Assembly (NCBI GenBank): GCA_050330975.1 | Contig: JBHJHK010000413.1 | Coordinates: 1 to 7,270 of the forward strand | DNA length: 7,270 bases | Source of the DNA: JBHJHK01 sp050330975 | GTDB taxonomy: Bacteria > Pseudomonadota > Gammaproteobacteria > Competibacterales > Competibacteraceae | Direction: 5' to 3' | Shown: positions 7,011 to 7,270 of the stretch, one piece after another | How the letters are laid out: each line of letters begins with the position of its first letter | Numbering within the stretch: position 1 is the first letter of the stretch | Notes under the pieces: generated by a model | The model's input: only the letters and a program-made list of their open reading frames with translations | Databases searched by the model: none | Told to the model about the DNA's origin: nothing | Made by a program: the position numbers and the translations under genes

Positions 7011-7209
7011 GGTGTCCATCCCGTGGATGTGAAGCGAGGAGCGTGGCGCTAGCATAAGCCAAGATTCCTCGGACTCGCACCCCCATTCTCCCTCAGATCC
7101 GGTGGTGTCCAAAACCATTTCGCGCCACAATGCTTCCCTTGCATCCACCCACCCCCTTTACACCGTCTCCGACCATCCCCCGCGTTGCATTGTGTCATCG
7201 CCCCCCCGA
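7011..7209. other. Intergenic leader region upstream of the envelope protein gene
   Basis: This stretch holds the 5' region of the minus-strand envelope protein gene. I see no strong promoter. Weak candidates on the minus strand are TTGGAC (7107-7112) with GAGAAT (7085-7090), 16 bases apart, and a TATGCT box (7051-7056) with no matching -35. The TATGCT lies within a motif (7050-7062) that is almost the same as one upstream of mnmG. The right part has long C runs. No RNA gene or terminator is evident. Confidence 0.4.
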
Positions 7210-7270
7210 ATGGCCCGGGAAGCCCTCCCTAACAACTTATGCGCGGAGGTGGCCAAAGCCGCCCTGGAAT
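7210..7270 (+). CDS. Possible start of a plus-strand gene running off the right edge
   Basis: From the ATG at 7210 the plus strand reads MAREALPNNLCAEVAKAALE to the window edge with no stop, which looks like an amphipathic helix. The frame is also open well upstream, with an in-frame GTG at 7192. No Shine-Dalgarno sequence precedes either start. The minus strand is also open here in one frame, ending at a TAA around 7160, so the segment could instead be the tail of a minus-strand gene. Twenty codons are too few to identify a product. Confidence 0.25.
   Translation, partial: MAREALPNNLCAEVAKAALE

Noticed and set aside
7066..7090. Minus-strand segment GGTGCGAGTCCGAGG resembling a tRNA T-arm
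   Set aside because: The loop lacks the TTCRA core, and no acceptor stem or other tRNA arms can be formed around it.
5983..7112. Similar segments GATCCAGTAGTGTC (5983-5996) and GATCCGGTGGTGTC (7096-7109), both encoding LDTTGS in the minus frame
   Set aside because: They match at 12 of 14 bases, but there are no flanking repeats or element boundaries, and only two copies. Chance is a sufficient explanation.
7011..7148. N-terminal extension of the envelope protein to a GTG at 7148
   Set aside because: It would put 46 polar residues before the signal anchor, and this stretch holds promoter-like motifs. The ATG at 7010 directly precedes a good membrane anchor.

Overview
The window looks like ordinary chromosomal DNA from a G+C-rich bacterium. 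By eye it is about two-thirds G+C, with mostly G or C at third codon positions. The MnmG start and the MaeB type (malic enzyme fused to a phosphotransacetylase-like domain) fit a proteobacterium, most likely a gammaproteobacterium. That placement is inference from protein style, not a database match. I see no rRNA, complete tRNA, CRISPR array, insertion sequence or phage gene.

Layout, left to right. (1) Bases 1-477, minus strand: the first 159 codons of mnmG (gidA), a tRNA uridine-modification enzyme that runs off the left edge. (2) Bases 478-663: a divergent intergenic region with an A/T-richer core that could hold promoters for both directions. (3) Bases 664-2547, plus strand: a 627-residue soluble protein that I cannot assign to a family. 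(4) Bases 2680-3252, plus strand: a membrane-anchored TlpA/ResA-type thioredoxin with a WCAPC active site. A clean 8-bp hairpin covers its stop codon. (5) Bases 3279-5567, minus strand: full-length maeB, meeting the thioredoxin gene tail to tail. (6) Bases 5661-7010, minus strand: a conserved-looking envelope protein with one N-terminal membrane anchor, an AsmA-like beta-rich body, a proline-rich linker and a small C-terminal domain that may be a Sm/SH3-like barrel. It lies 93 bases upstream of maeB on the same strand. (7) Bases 7011-7270: a leader region, and possibly the edge of another gene.

The genes do not form an obvious pathway. mnmG concerns translation, maeB makes pyruvate and NADPH from malate, and the thioredoxin handles thiol-disulfide exchange outside the cytoplasm. 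Two proteins are uncharacterised. The best leads are the unassigned 627-residue protein, the architecture of the envelope protein, and a near-identical 13-base motif found in both outer intergenic regions. I found no convincing sign of a new defence, mobile or regulatory system.
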